This document shows, in pieces, positions 36,415-45,238 of a stretch of DNA of 64,000 nt. This stretch comes from Chloroflexota bacterium (GTDB lineage Bacteria > Chloroflexota > Chloroflexia > Chloroflexales > Roseiflexaceae). The stretch covers positions 1 through 64,000 of the forward strand of contig JACAEQ010000078.1 of the NCBI GenBank assembly GCA_013388755.1, given 5' to 3'. Each line of letters begins with the position of its first letter. Position 1 is the first letter of the stretch. The notes under the pieces were generated by a model. The model saw only the letters and a list, made by a program, of their open reading frames with translations, was not told the DNA's origin and ran no database searches. The translations under genes and the position numbers were made by a program.

Positions 36415-37344
36415 TCAGGGCAACATAAGACGCTGAATGCGCCCGCTCGTATCGCCGACCACGAGCATACGATGGCCGGCCTGCCCCGGAGCCACGGTCA
36501 ATGCAGTGATACCATCAATTGGCCATTGTGCAACCACTCGCAGATAACCGGCGTTTGCGCCCTGCATGAGCACCAGCCGGTCAGCGAGCGCCACAACGAT
36601 CTCCGCCGGTGAGATGCAGGTGATGGCATTGACCGGTTGCGCGCCGGCAGCGACCGCCGTCACATGCTCCCAGTTCATCCCGCCGTCAGCCGAGCGATAC
36701 AGACCGGTCGTTTCCGTAGCGGCGTACACCAGGCCGTCCGTCGCATAGTCCGGCGAGATTGCCAGGCACAGGACCGGTTCGTCGCAATCGGGGATCATTG
36801 CCTCGCGCCAGGCGCGACCGCCATTGGTGCTCCGGAAGATCCCGGTCTCTGTCGCAGCAAATACCGTCTCATCAACTGCGAACGCCGGCGACAGCGCCAA
36901 TGCAAGAATACGGAGATCCAGCAACCCGAAGTTCCACGAAGCCCAGCGTTCACCACGATCGGCTGAGCGAAAAACGCCATCTTCGGCCGTGCCCACAAGA
37001 ACGACACGATCCGCAGCATAGGCAGGCGAGACGGCGATCGCCGTAACCAGTGGTGGTGGTGGCGGCAGCATGCAGACACGCCACTGTACGCCGCCATCAG
37101 TTGAGCGCACCAGGCCTCCCTGCCCGCCGGCGAAGAGCGTGGCCTGCGCCGTGTCACCCGGCGCAGCAGCTACCGCGGTAACCTCGGCCGGCAGCGGCGC
37201 TTCGGATCCGCCAATCAGTGGCCGCCACGAAACGGCGGCGTCATGCGAGCAATACAATCCCGAACGGCGACCGGCATATAGCGTTCCATCGCCGACCGCG
37301 ATCAACGCATGAACCGGATCGTGGCTGTCCAGACCATCTATCAT
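36415..37344 (-). CDS. BNR/Asp-box beta-propeller protein (309 aa)
   Basis: Repeated blocks of the form GL-x-RS-x-DGG-x-x-W are clear: GLYCSHDAAVSWRPL, GLVRSTDGGVQWRV, GVFRSADRGERWAS, GIFRSTNGGRAWRE and GLYRSADGGMNWEH. They are spaced by about 45 residues and separated by YAAT/FAAT strands, giving a six- or seven-bladed propeller of sortilin/sialidase-repeat type. There is no signal peptide or membrane segment, so it is cytoplasmic. Its ATG overlaps the stop of the GroEL-like gene in an ATGA arrangement, which makes the chaperonin paralogue its likely partner. No enzyme active site is visible. Confidence 0.8.
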   Translation of the reverse strand: MIDGLDSHDPVHALIAVGDGTLYAGRRSGLYCSHDAAVSWRPLIGGSEAPLPAEVTAVAAAPGDTAQATLFAGGQGGLVRSTDGGVQWRVCMLPPPPPLVTAIAVSPAYAADRVVLVGTAEDGVFRSADRGERWASWNFGLLDLRILALALSPAFAVDETVFAATETGIFRSTNGGRAWREAMIPDCDEPVLCLAISPDYATDGLVYAATETTGLYRSADGGMNWEHVTAVAAGAQPVNAITCISPAEIVVALADRLVLMQGANAGYLRVVAQWPIDGITALTVAPGQAGHRMLVVGDTSGRIQRLMLP

Positions 37345-38969
37345 GGTTCGATGGAAGTCTCCGGCATGGCGCGGTAGACCTGGGCATTGATGGTCAACGC
37401 AAGTGCGGCGGCGTGTGCAGCGGTACGCACCGCAGCGGCCATCACTGCGGCGGAGTCGAGGATACCGGCCCGGGCCATGTCAAGAATACGACCTGATTGT
37501 ACCTCAAGGCCATGGCCCGGTGGTAGATCGGCATATCTGCCGGTTGCGGTGCCGGGGTCATAGCCGGCATTGACGGCAATGGCGCGAGCCGGAGCCTCGA
37601 GCGCGTGCAGCCAGATATCACAGGCGGCACGTTCGTCGCGGAGGCGACTGGAGCGACGCGCGGCACGCATCGCCGGACGGCACGCCAGTAATGCACTGCC
37701 GCCGCCCGGCAGCACTCCTGTGCGGAGCGCGCCACGCAGGGTGCCGGCGGTACGTTGCGCCAGGCCCTTCCGCAACGCAATCTCGGTTTCCGTCGCGCCA
37801 CCGACCAGCACGGTCGCCATTCCACCCATCAGCCGTCCGAGACGCTGCTGGAGACGCTGTTGCGCCGCTGCATCGGTCGTGGCCGCATATGCCCGGCGGA
37901 GCATCGCGATCCGGGCGCGAAGCGCGCGTGGATCTCCCTTGCCACCGGCCAGACCAAAGTGGGCCGTATCGGCCCAGGCACGCCGCGCCTGTCCCAGGTC
38001 AGCAGCGGTAACGGCCCGCAGCGACGCGCCTGCGGTGCGATAGAGCGGGCGACCTCCGGTCAGTATCGCGATATCGTCAAGCGCCGCCACCTGTTCGGCA
38101 GGTGCCAGGCCCGGCGGGCGCACGGCAAACGTATGCAACGTCCCGGCACGCCGGTTGACGTCGAGGAGCCCCAGTGCCGCGTCGGAAAGGTGGTCAACGA
38201 TCACCACGAGTGCCCGCATGCCAAGCGCCAGCGCAGCCTCCATGGCAGGAACAAGATCGCGGGGATCATCAACCGCAAGGTCACTCAGCAAAAGTGCGGC
38301 ATGCTCAAGCTCCACGCGCTGCCGAACCGCATCGGTGTACATGAGCCGTGACAGCACGCCGCCCGCATACACCATACCCTCGACGTATTCACGCGACACA
38401 CCCGGCCGTTGATACGGCCGGATATCAAGCTGCCCGTCAGCACCAATAATATCGAAGACCTCACCGAGTAGCGTGGCCAGTTCGGTGTCGGCGCCGACGC
38501 TTTCGGCTGCACGCGCAATCTGAGCCAGGCCTGCGAGTGGTGTTGTCTGCCGTGCCAGTTCGGCGCACACGAGTTCAGCGCCTGCGACCAGCTGGCTTCG
38601 CAGGCGCCCCGGGTCGCATCCTGCAACCACAAAACGCAATCCCTGGTCGAACAGCTCCTCGAACAGGACAGCCGCCGTGACCGTTCCGTCACCAACCTCC
38701 TCGTGGAGCCGCCAGACCATGTGGCGCACATACATGGCCCCTGGATCGGCGCGAGCATCAGCCAGTTGCACCATTCGGCGCGCAATCAGGCCGCCGCTGT
38801 CCAGCAGTTCCGGAGCGTGCCCGACCCCGCGCTCCGGCATGACCAGCACACGGCGCGGCAACGGCCCCAGCGTCGGGCGCAGCGCCGCGACCATACGGCG
38901 CGCGCCGCGCTGGAAATGGAGATGCGCCGCTGGCTGGAAGAGGATGGACGGGCGATACCGTGATGACAT
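37341..38969 (-). CDS. Divergent GroEL/Cpn60 paralogue, probably without ATPase activity (542 aa)
   Basis: The length and block order follow group I chaperonins: TLGPLPRRVLV (for TLGPKGRNVVL), LLDSGGLIARRM (for TKDGVSVAREI), EEVGDGTVTAAVL (for AGDGTTTATVL), VLVGGATETEIALRK and RTGVLPGGGSALL. The Asp of the first two ATP-site motifs is kept. The position of the catalytic Asp398 (RVEDAL in E. coli) reads AQRTAG, with Arg or Thr instead. The usual GGM-rich tail is absent. The ATG at 38969 is used; the frame is open to 39032. It is coupled to the beta-propeller gene by an ATGA overlap. I infer a dedicated scaffold or inactive chaperonin rather than the housekeeping GroEL. Confidence 0.82.
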   Translation of the reverse strand: MSSRYRPSILFQPAAHLHFQRGARRMVAALRPTLGPLPRRVLVMPERGVGHAPELLDSGGLIARRMVQLADARADPGAMYVRHMVWRLHEEVGDGTVTAAVLFEELFDQGLRFVVAGCDPGRLRSQLVAGAELVCAELARQTTPLAGLAQIARAAESVGADTELATLLGEVFDIIGADGQLDIRPYQRPGVSREYVEGMVYAGGVLSRLMYTDAVRQRVELEHAALLLSDLAVDDPRDLVPAMEAALALGMRALVVIVDHLSDAALGLLDVNRRAGTLHTFAVRPPGLAPAEQVAALDDIAILTGGRPLYRTAGASLRAVTAADLGQARRAWADTAHFGLAGGKGDPRALRARIAMLRRAYAATTDAAAQQRLQQRLGRLMGGMATVLVGGATETEIALRKGLAQRTAGTLRGALRTGVLPGGGSALLACRPAMRAARRSSRLRDERAACDIWLHALEAPARAIAVNAGYDPGTATGRYADLPPGHGLEVQSGRILDMARAGILDSAAVMAAAVRTAAHAAALALTINAQVYRAMPETSIEP

Positions 38970-39065
38970 GACACACTTCCATACAGCCCTCGCGACCTCC
39001 CCCCGCTGGAAGGAGAAGCCGGACCCCCTCACCCTGCGGCGAGGGCCGGGGTGGGGGCGAAGGGC

Positions 39066-39944
39066 TCAGGTGAAACGTAGCGGCGGTGCACCATCCGGTG
39101 ATCCTGCAGTTGCTTCCCAGGTATGCTCCGCTTCCCAGCCAAGTACCTGCGCGGCGCGTGAACAATCGAGCGGAGACTGGCGCCCGCCAAAACCAGGAGC
39201 GATGCTTCCCGTACCGATACCGGCAAGCCGCATGAGTTCGAGCGTCGGCTCGCGCATCAGTGTGTCACGCGCAGCAATGTACAGCGTATGGAAGCCCTCC
39301 GGGCGCCGTTCGACCGCCAGCCGGCAGGCGCGCGCGACATCGCGCGCATCAACATAGGCCCAGAGATTGAAGGCATTCTGCAGTGGGCTGGACCATGCCT
39401 GTTTCAACTCGGTGGCGTACGCCGTCGGAGGCACAATGTAGGAAAACCGCAAGGCAACGATCGACATTGCCGGGTTACGCCGGGCAAAACCACGCCCCAG
39501 CTCTTCGCCCACGATTTTCGACAGGCCATACGCATCCTGCGCCAGCGACGGGTGCGTTTCATCAATGGGCAGACGTTCGGGCTGGATTGGCCGGAATGCG
39601 AACGGAAACCCGAGCACCGATTCGCTACTGGCTATGACGACGCTCCTGATGCCCAGCACACACGCTGCCTGCAGCACATTGAACGTCGCCATGGTATTGA
39701 TGCGGTACACCACCTCGGGCGTGTGCTCACCGGGCCAGGGAATGGCGGCAAGATGAATGACCGCGTCTTTCCCTTCGAGCATCCCAAAGGTCTGCCCCAG
39801 ATCGGTCAGATCCGCGCGGAACGTATGTACCTGATCGGAAGGGCGCAGGTCGGCATTGGTTACCTGATGGCCGTGTTCCAGCAGATCGGCAACGATCCAC
39901 CGCCCGGCTTTGCCGCTGCCCCCGGTGACAAGCACATGGCTCAT
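39066..39944 (-). CDS. Extended SDR, NAD-dependent epimerase/dehydratase family (292 aa)
   Basis: The dinucleotide loop VTGGSGKAGRWIVADLL is at the N-terminus, the catalytic Ser is in SVVIASSESVLGF near residue 105, and the Tyr-Lys pair is in DAYGLSKIVGEEL near 140. The general form (short, single-domain, PIDETHPSLAQDAYGLSK) resembles uronate or sugar dehydrogenases and UDP-sugar epimerases. TCAGGAGGTGAG precedes the ATG. It is the last gene of the leftward catabolic operon that begins at 45048, which fits oxidation of a sugar acid, but the substrate is not known. Confidence 0.8.
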   Translation of the reverse strand: MSHVLVTGGSGKAGRWIVADLLEHGHQVTNADLRPSDQVHTFRADLTDLGQTFGMLEGKDAVIHLAAIPWPGEHTPEVVYRINTMATFNVLQAACVLGIRSVVIASSESVLGFPFAFRPIQPERLPIDETHPSLAQDAYGLSKIVGEELGRGFARRNPAMSIVALRFSYIVPPTAYATELKQAWSSPLQNAFNLWAYVDARDVARACRLAVERRPEGFHTLYIAARDTLMREPTLELMRLAGIGTGSIAPGFGGRQSPLDCSRAAQVLGWEAEHTWEATAGSPDGAPPLRFT

Positions 39945-40028
39945 GGCGTTGACTCACCTCCTGATCGAGCGTGCACATCGGCCTGGTGGCTGATCACATC
40001 GGTTGGAGGGATCATGGTTATCGTGTCA

Positions 40029-41144
40029 TCAGACACATTCCGTCAATGTCGCAGGATATCCTGTGAGCGACTCGCACCCGTTGGCAGTGATGAGGTAGTT
40101 GCCTTCCAGGCGCATACCACCATGCACCGGATGGTAAATGCCGGGTTCGACGGCGAGCACCATACCGGCCTCGAGCCGGGTTGTATCGGCAGGAATGAGC
40201 CAGGGCGGTTCGGGCGCCAGCAAACCAAATCCGTGACCGGTATGATGCTGGTAACACCATGGCCCATATCCAGCCTCCTCGATCGAATGGCGGGCGATCC
40301 GGTCAATATCTGCTGCACTCACGCCCGGGCGCAACACCTGCTCAACCGCCGCCAGCGCGCGCTCCAATGCCATATGCTGTGCGCGCTGCGCGTCCGTCGC
40401 CGGGCCCACAACAAAGCAACGCGTATAATCGGCGACATAGCCACGCAAGGTTGGAAACAGGTCGATCAGTACAACATCACCAGGTTCCAGCACCCGATCC
40501 GATGGTTGCGGTTCGTCGAGCAAGGTACGCGGGCCGGATCCAAACACACACGCAAGCGCCGGTTGGGCACCGATCGCCAGCGCTATCTCGGCATAGATCG
40601 CCGTGAACACCTGCATCTCGCTGACACCAGGACGGATGGTTCGCGCCGCCACGGCGAAGGCGCGATCAAGGATCGCGACGCGTGCGCGGATTGCCTGTTG
40701 CGCCACGGCGTCTTTCACCATTGTTGCGCGAAAGAGCATATCACGTGCATCGTGCAATTGCGCCACCTGCGCCAGCGGCAGCGCATACGCCGCCGGCAAT
40801 GCCGCAAGCGCGACCCCGACCGGCAACCGGCGCAAGCCAGCATCGGCGACTGCCTGGAGGAGCGCCGCCACACCGTTGTCAAGCGCGGAGACCAGCCGGT
40901 CGCGCCGGAAGGTTTCGTAGACATACGTCTGGCGCCATGGAGCCACCGCCTCACCCGGCGCAAACGGCGCAACCAGCAAGGTATCGCGCGGCCCGATCAC
41001 GACGAACGCCGCAACATCGGCTGGCGGTAGCCAGCCGCTCAGGTAAAAGATATAGGCCGGCTGATTGATCACCAGCCCCTGGAACCCCGCCCGGGCCGCC
41101 GCATCACGTAGCACCGCCAGCCGTGCAGCAGAGATCGTCATCAT
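40029..41144 (-). CDS. M24-family metallohydrolase (Xaa-Pro peptidase fold), metal ligands intact (371 aa)
   Basis: A creatinase N-terminal domain (residues 1-130) precedes the pita-bread catalytic domain. All five ligands are seen: two Asp in VLIDLFPTLRGYVADYTR near residue 227, His in TGHGFGL near 293, Glu in AVEPGIYH near 325, and Glu in MRLEGNYLIT near 342. Its ATG overlaps the stop of the creatininase gene (ATGATGA), so the two are coupled. It is the only M24 protein in the window with a full metal site, so it is probably a true peptidase or C-N hydrolase. Confidence 0.85.
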   Translation of the reverse strand: MMTISAARLAVLRDAAARAGFQGLVINQPAYIFYLSGWLPPADVAAFVVIGPRDTLLVAPFAPGEAVAPWRQTYVYETFRRDRLVSALDNGVAALLQAVADAGLRRLPVGVALAALPAAYALPLAQVAQLHDARDMLFRATMVKDAVAQQAIRARVAILDRAFAVAARTIRPGVSEMQVFTAIYAEIALAIGAQPALACVFGSGPRTLLDEPQPSDRVLEPGDVVLIDLFPTLRGYVADYTRCFVVGPATDAQRAQHMALERALAAVEQVLRPGVSAADIDRIARHSIEEAGYGPWCYQHHTGHGFGLLAPEPPWLIPADTTRLEAGMVLAVEPGIYHPVHGGMRLEGNYLITANGCESLTGYPATLTECV

Positions 41145-41956
41145 ACGCTGTTCCTGAGCGCATGGACGGTATGATCAACGCGTGGCGGAAACTCAAGTGT
41201 TTTCCACCAGCGTCCAAATTCGATCAACTTCTCGATGGTCGCCTCGAGCAACTGGCGCCCCTTTTCAGGCGTCGCCAGCGATGGCTGGCCCTCGGCGCCG
41301 CTTTTCGAACGCTGGCTCCAGTATTCCATGAAATGCACCACGCCGCCACCGGCGAAATCATCGCTGCGCCAGGGGCGATAATCCGGGGCAAACTCGTCCT
41401 GGATCTTCTCGTGCCTGACCAGCTCCGGCCGCAGGTACATGTATTCTGATGTCTCAAACTCACAGGCGTGCGCAGTGCCACCGATCGGCGACTCGCGGAT
41501 CTCGGCCAGTTTTTCGCGCGCGAGGTTCCAGTGATCGAGTGTCGCACAGTAGGCACTCGTCTGGTTGGTGATCATGCGCGTCGCCACCTCACAGATCGAG
41601 CGGTTACTGCCATGGCCGTTCACCAGCACAAGCCGTTTGAAGCCCTGGCGCGCAAAGCTGTTGCCGATATCGAAGAGATATTCGATCAGGATCGGCGGGC
41701 GAATGGCGATCGTACCGGGAAAATCCATGACATGTTCGGAAAAGGCATAGTAAATCGGCGGTGCCGCCAGCAGATCCGCAGGCGCGCGCCGCGCCGCTTC
41801 TTCGCAGACATGGTTCACCTGCACAACATCAACATCGATCGGCAGGTGCGGGCCGTGTGTCTCCAGCTGCCCGACAGGAATGAGCACAACGCGCTGTTCG
41901 AGCACTGCGTCGTTGACCTCTTCATGGGTCATGCTGGCGTAGAGATGCTTGGGCAT
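41141..41956 (-). CDS. Creatininase-family amidohydrolase (271 aa)
   Basis: Family members open cyclic or linear amides with two metals. LIPVGQLETHGPHLPIDVD near residue 25 carries the Glu, His and Asp ligands, LVLVNGHGSNRSICEVA near 116 the next His, and CEFETSEYMYLRPELV near 170 the last Glu. The length is normal. The ATG at 41956 follows AAGGATCC; the frame is open back into the upstream repeat, but that extension is repeat sequence. Presence of an M24/creatinase-fold gene on each side suggests attack on a creatinine-like, lactam or amide compound; the specific substrate is unknown. Confidence 0.85.
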   Translation of the reverse strand: MPKHLYASMTHEEVNDAVLEQRVVLIPVGQLETHGPHLPIDVDVVQVNHVCEEAARRAPADLLAAPPIYYAFSEHVMDFPGTIAIRPPILIEYLFDIGNSFARQGFKRLVLVNGHGSNRSICEVATRMITNQTSAYCATLDHWNLAREKLAEIRESPIGGTAHACEFETSEYMYLRPELVRHEKIQDEFAPDYRPWRSDDFAGGGVVHFMEYWSQRSKSGAEGQPSLATPEKGRQLLEATIEKLIEFGRWWKTLEFPPRVDHTVHALRNSV

Positions 41957-41988
41957 GATGGATCCTTTCATCTTGCCTTCGGCAGAAA

Positions 41989-42043
41989 GGAGATTGCTTC
42001 GTTTCGCTTGCAATGACATCCAATCCGTTCTTCGGACAGGCTC
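41989..42043. repeat. Copy of the dispersed fold-back repeat
   Basis: Shares GGAGATTGCTTCG, TGCAATGACATCCAATCCGT and GGACAGGCTC with the elements at 1-183 and 46143-46246. As at position 183, it ends flush with the stop codon (42044) of the gene read leftward. Confidence 0.7.
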
Positions 42044-43174
42044 TTAGCCGAGAATGGCAAGTTCATGGGTATCACAGATGCTGGAGAGCAGGACCGGTTC
42101 GTCATCCGTCACGAGCACCCGGTCTTCAAGATGAAATGGCGCGCCAGCGGCATCGAGCACCAGGTAATCGTAGGCCAGCACCATGGCGGGCTGCAACTCG
42201 CGAGTATCGCCCGGCTCAAGAATTGGCGTCTCACGAAACATGAGCCCGGTACTGTGGCCGACCTTTTCCGAGATCAGTACCATCCCATGGCGCTCGACAT
42301 GACGCCGGCAGGCGGCATACACGTCGCAGGCGCGTGTTCCCGGGCGAATGAAGCGCAGGGTGCTGTGGTAAATGTCGGCAAAGCGGGCGTACGAATCACG
42401 CTGCTGCTCCGTTGCCTCACCCATCACCGCCATGCGGAGAATGATGCACCAGTACCCAAGGACACTGCACTTCAGGCCGTAGCGCAGCATCTCACCCCGC
42501 CCGATGGCGCGGTGACCACTCAGATGGTGCATCACCGGCGCATTCGGCCCGGCAGCCACGATACCATCAGGCCCGGCAACCTCATCATCGGCCAGTGCCA
42601 GCAGGTTGGCCACGATTCGCCCGGCGAAGGCGCGCTCCGTCTCACCGGGGCGCGCCAGGCCAGCCGCCAGGAACGCGGCCCGATCGACCGCCTGCGCGCT
42701 TCGGCGCAGTAGCGCAATTTCGTCTGCCGTCTTGATCATGCGGGCTTCGGCAAAGACGTCTTCTGCCGCGCTGAATTGCGCCGTCGGGAGCGCCCGACGC
42801 AGGTCGGCGAACGCGACCGCCGGAAACGAGTGCTGCTCGACGCCAATCGCGCCACGCGTGAGACCACGCTGCACCAGCACCTCCGCCAGTACGCTGACGG
42901 GTGGCTGGCCAAACTCGGCGTAATAATGGACCTCCGCCATGCGCGCGTCGCGTTCGACCTTGTCGCGCTCGCCACCCCAGATCACCAGCGCCGCACCGCC
43001 ACTTGCATCGATCACCGTCAGCACCATGCGGTCGGGAATCAGCGTCTGAGTATAGAGATCAAGCCCGCTGGTGTACGTAACATTTGCCGGCGTGTGCGCC
43101 ACCAGCGCGTCCAGCCCGCGGCGACGCATGGCATCGAGCAGCGCCGCCTGGTTCCAGAATCCTGTGGTCAGCAT
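42044..43174 (-). CDS. M24-fold protein lacking metal ligands (creatinase-like) (376 aa)
   Basis: The two-domain creatinase/prolidase fold is clear (AHTPANVTYTSGLDLYTQT near residue 27; VGHSTGLMFRETPILEPGD near 305). At the metal site the stretch equivalent to D-x10-D reads RYGLKCSVLGYWCIILR, so both Asp ligands are gone, and the first Glu is replaced in MVLAYDYLVL. His and the last Glu (FHLEDRVLVT) remain. Creatinase itself has this fold and works without metal, so the protein may hydrolyse a guanidino or amide compound by His catalysis rather than be dead. It stands between an SDR and the creatininase gene in one operon. Confidence 0.8.
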   Translation of the reverse strand: MLTTGFWNQAALLDAMRRRGLDALVAHTPANVTYTSGLDLYTQTLIPDRMVLTVIDASGGAALVIWGGERDKVERDARMAEVHYYAEFGQPPVSVLAEVLVQRGLTRGAIGVEQHSFPAVAFADLRRALPTAQFSAAEDVFAEARMIKTADEIALLRRSAQAVDRAAFLAAGLARPGETERAFAGRIVANLLALADDEVAGPDGIVAAGPNAPVMHHLSGHRAIGRGEMLRYGLKCSVLGYWCIILRMAVMGEATEQQRDSYARFADIYHSTLRFIRPGTRACDVYAACRRHVERHGMVLISEKVGHSTGLMFRETPILEPGDTRELQPAMVLAYDYLVLDAAGAPFHLEDRVLVTDDEPVLLSSICDTHELAILG

Positions 43175-43235
43175 ACCTTACACTCCACCGGGGCGGCTCG
43201 CGAGTTACCCCTACGACACCACCCGGCACGTTCTA

Positions 43236-44024
43236 TCAGTAGTTAGTAGCGATTCTGGCCAGCAGGCCACCGTCGGCGATCAGCACCGTGCCAGTGATCA
43301 GTGACGCAGCCGGGCTGGCGAGGAAGAGGACGGCAGTCGCGATCTCTTCGGGCGGCGCAACCCGTCCCATCGGCACGGCCTCGGCGGCTTCACGCTGGAT
43401 CGACGGCGGCACGTCGGAACGATCCTTCCCTTCCCACATCATCGGCGTATCTACACTGCCGGGGACGATACAATTCACCCGCACGCCGCGATCGGCCAGG
43501 TCGAGCGCCATGGCGCGGGTCAAGCCGATGATGCCGGCTTTCGAGGCGGTGTAGGCGGTCAGGCCGCGCATCGTTGCATACGCCAGCACCGACGCCATAT
43601 TGACGATCGCACCACCGCGCTCGAGCAGATGCGGCACGACTGCGCGCGCGCAGAGATAGTGGCCGATCAGGTTCACACCGATTGTCTGCTCCCACTGGTC
43701 AATCGGTTGCTCCCAGAACAGGCCGCCAGAGCTGATGCCAGCATTATTGAAGAGGAGGTCAACGCGCCCGAAACGTTGCAGGGTCGTATCAACCATATGT
43801 GCGACCTGCGCCCGATCCGACACATCCGCAGCAACGAAGGTCGCCGTCCCCCCGGCCGCGCGAATGGCCGCCGCCGCCTGTTCACCCGGCTCGGCGCGCC
43901 GCCCCACCAGAACGACGGCAGCGCCACGCTCGGCAAAGAGTTGCGCGGTTGCCCGGCCAATGCCCGATGTTGCGCCGGTAACGATCGCAACCTGGCCGTC
44001 GAACCGCAGCGAGACATCAACCAT
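43236..44024 (-). CDS. Classical SDR oxidoreductase (262 aa)
   Basis: An NAD(P)-dependent alcohol/keto reductase. IVTGATSGIGRATAQLFAE at residue 13, NNAGIS near 90, the active Ser in VNMASVLAYA near 143 and the Tyr-Lys pair in TAYTASKAGI near 156 are all intact, and the end ITGTVLIADGG is canonical. I chose the ATG at 44024, since GGAGAT lies 6 nt upstream; the frame is open 9 codons more. It follows the aspartoacylase-like gene in the FadR-controlled operon. Confidence 0.9.
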   Translation of the reverse strand: MVDVSLRFDGQVAIVTGATSGIGRATAQLFAERGAAVVLVGRRAEPGEQAAAAIRAAGGTATFVAADVSDRAQVAHMVDTTLQRFGRVDLLFNNAGISSGGLFWEQPIDQWEQTIGVNLIGHYLCARAVVPHLLERGGAIVNMASVLAYATMRGLTAYTASKAGIIGLTRAMALDLADRGVRVNCIVPGSVDTPMMWEGKDRSDVPPSIQREAAEAVPMGRVAPPEEIATAVLFLASPAASLITGTVLIADGGLLARIATNY

Positions 44025-44061
44025 ACATAAATCTCCGGCTATGGCAGCCATTCTGCCACGG

Positions 44062-45048
44062 TCATGATGTCGTGTTTACATGGCGTGGCCGCGAGCGGCG
44101 CCACACGAGGATGATCTGCTCGCCCGGGTAGACGGATGCAAAGGTCTGGTACGCTCCTATGACGCCGTCGCACGGCGTTACGACTTCTCCGATCACATCA
44201 CCGAACGGGTCGAGGATGATCCCGAGTGTCTGGCCACTGGCAACCTGTTCACCCAGCGCGACGCGTCGTTCGAAGAGACCACCCGCCGGCGCAGCGATCC
44301 AGTACAAATCCCAGAACCGCGGCGCCAACGCGGGCATGGTCGGGCCAGCAAGCATCCCCAGGTGGCGCATGACACCCATCACCCCGCTGACATAGCGCTG
44401 CCAGTTGGTGGCATCTATCATGCCCTGCCCGCCAATCTCGCCCTCAATTGCGGGAATACTGCGCGCTGCCAGCGCGGCGATCAGCACACCCGGCAAGAGC
44501 GGCAACGGCATCAGATCGGCAAAACCGAAGGCCCGGGCCGCGGCATAGGAAGCCTGGCCGACCGGGCCGGGAACATCTACAAACTCCATCCATGGCAGCA
44601 GCGTACCATATCCACCGAGACCGTGCAGCGACACGACAAGCTGCATCTCGGCAAAAAGGACATGGACGAGCGCGTGCGCCAGTTGTTCAGAAATCGAACC
44701 ACTGGCGCGCCCTGGAAATACGCGATTGAGGTCAACGCCATCAAGTGCACCGCGGCGGGTACGGGCCGTGTAGGCGGGAAGGTTCGCAATCGGCACCAGC
44801 AGCAGCGTTCCTGCCAGACCCTCGCAGGTAATGGCGGTACTGAGCGCCTGTATTGCGCGCACACCCTCGAGCTCATCGCCATGGACGCCGGCGACCACCG
44901 CCAGGTGCGGCCCGTCGCTGGCGCCACAGATAATCTCCAGGGGGATGGTAAGGGACGTACCATCAATCCCGGGAGCAAACGCATACCGTAGCCGTTCGCG
45001 TCGCAACGGTCTGTACCGCAGATCCGGCCCGGTCACGATGGCAGCCAT
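44062..45048 (-). CDS. Succinylglutamate desuccinylase / aspartoacylase family zinc hydrolase (328 aa)
   Basis: AVVAGVHGDELEGVRAIQ near residue 52 supplies the His and Glu zinc ligands, and LVVSLHGLGGYG near 140 the second His. DLNRVFPG near 110 is the substrate Asn-Arg motif. A C-terminal beta domain follows (EQVASGQTLGIILDPFGDVI). The family removes acyl groups from N-acylamino acids. The ATG at 45048 has GGAGATG upstream. It is the first gene of the leftward operon and has a strong promoter with an operator-like site. Confidence 0.85.
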   Translation of the reverse strand: MAAIVTGPDLRYRPLRRERLRYAFAPGIDGTSLTIPLEIICGASDGPHLAVVAGVHGDELEGVRAIQALSTAITCEGLAGTLLLVPIANLPAYTARTRRGALDGVDLNRVFPGRASGSISEQLAHALVHVLFAEMQLVVSLHGLGGYGTLLPWMEFVDVPGPVGQASYAAARAFGFADLMPLPLLPGVLIAALAARSIPAIEGEIGGQGMIDATNWQRYVSGVMGVMRHLGMLAGPTMPALAPRFWDLYWIAAPAGGLFERRVALGEQVASGQTLGIILDPFGDVIGEVVTPCDGVIGAYQTFASVYPGEQIILVWRRSRPRHVNTTS

Positions 45049-45101
45049 TGCATCTCCACTGGCCCATCCGGCCACCATACCTGAAGCTCCATGGCTGTAA
45101 A

Positions 45102-45157
45102 CGTCTGTTTGTCTGACGAATTGGCCGTAGTGTAACACGACCATTTCCGGGTGTCAA
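45102..45157 (-). promoter_or_regulatory. Promoter and putative FadR-type operator of the aspartoacylase/creatininase operon
   Basis: Minus-strand TTGACA (45157-45152), 17 nt, TACACT (45134-45129). Just downstream of the expected start lies CGTC-TGTTTGTCT-GACG (45102-45118), which contains TTGTCTGACGA. That matches the FadR-subfamily operator pattern TnGTnnnACnA. GTCTGTTTGTCTGA recurs, with one difference, at 45207-45220. Confidence 0.75.
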
Positions 45158-45168
45158 TGCCGGCTGGC

Positions 45169-45230
45169 TTGACAGTCTCCAGGCTCTATGCTACACTCCC
45201 GGAAAGGTCTATTTGTCTGATATTATGACA
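45169..45230 (+). promoter_or_regulatory. Promoter and putative operator of the FadR-family regulator gene
   Basis: TTGACA (45169-45174), 17 nt, TACACT (45192-45197). Within the leader, TTTGTCTGATATTATGACA (45212-45230) has TGTC/GACA arms and agrees with the site at 57005-57023 in 15 of 19 positions. The -35 hexamers of this promoter and the opposite one are only 11 bp apart. Autoregulation is likely. Confidence 0.75.
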
Positions 45231-45238
45231 GTACACAT

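Noticed and set aside
38985-39060. Second repeat family (CCCTCACCC / GGGGTGGGGG inverted block between the SDR and GroEL-like genes)
   Set aside because: Only one copy was seen in the window, so I could not support a repeat call; it may be a GC-rich terminator-like hairpin without a T-run.
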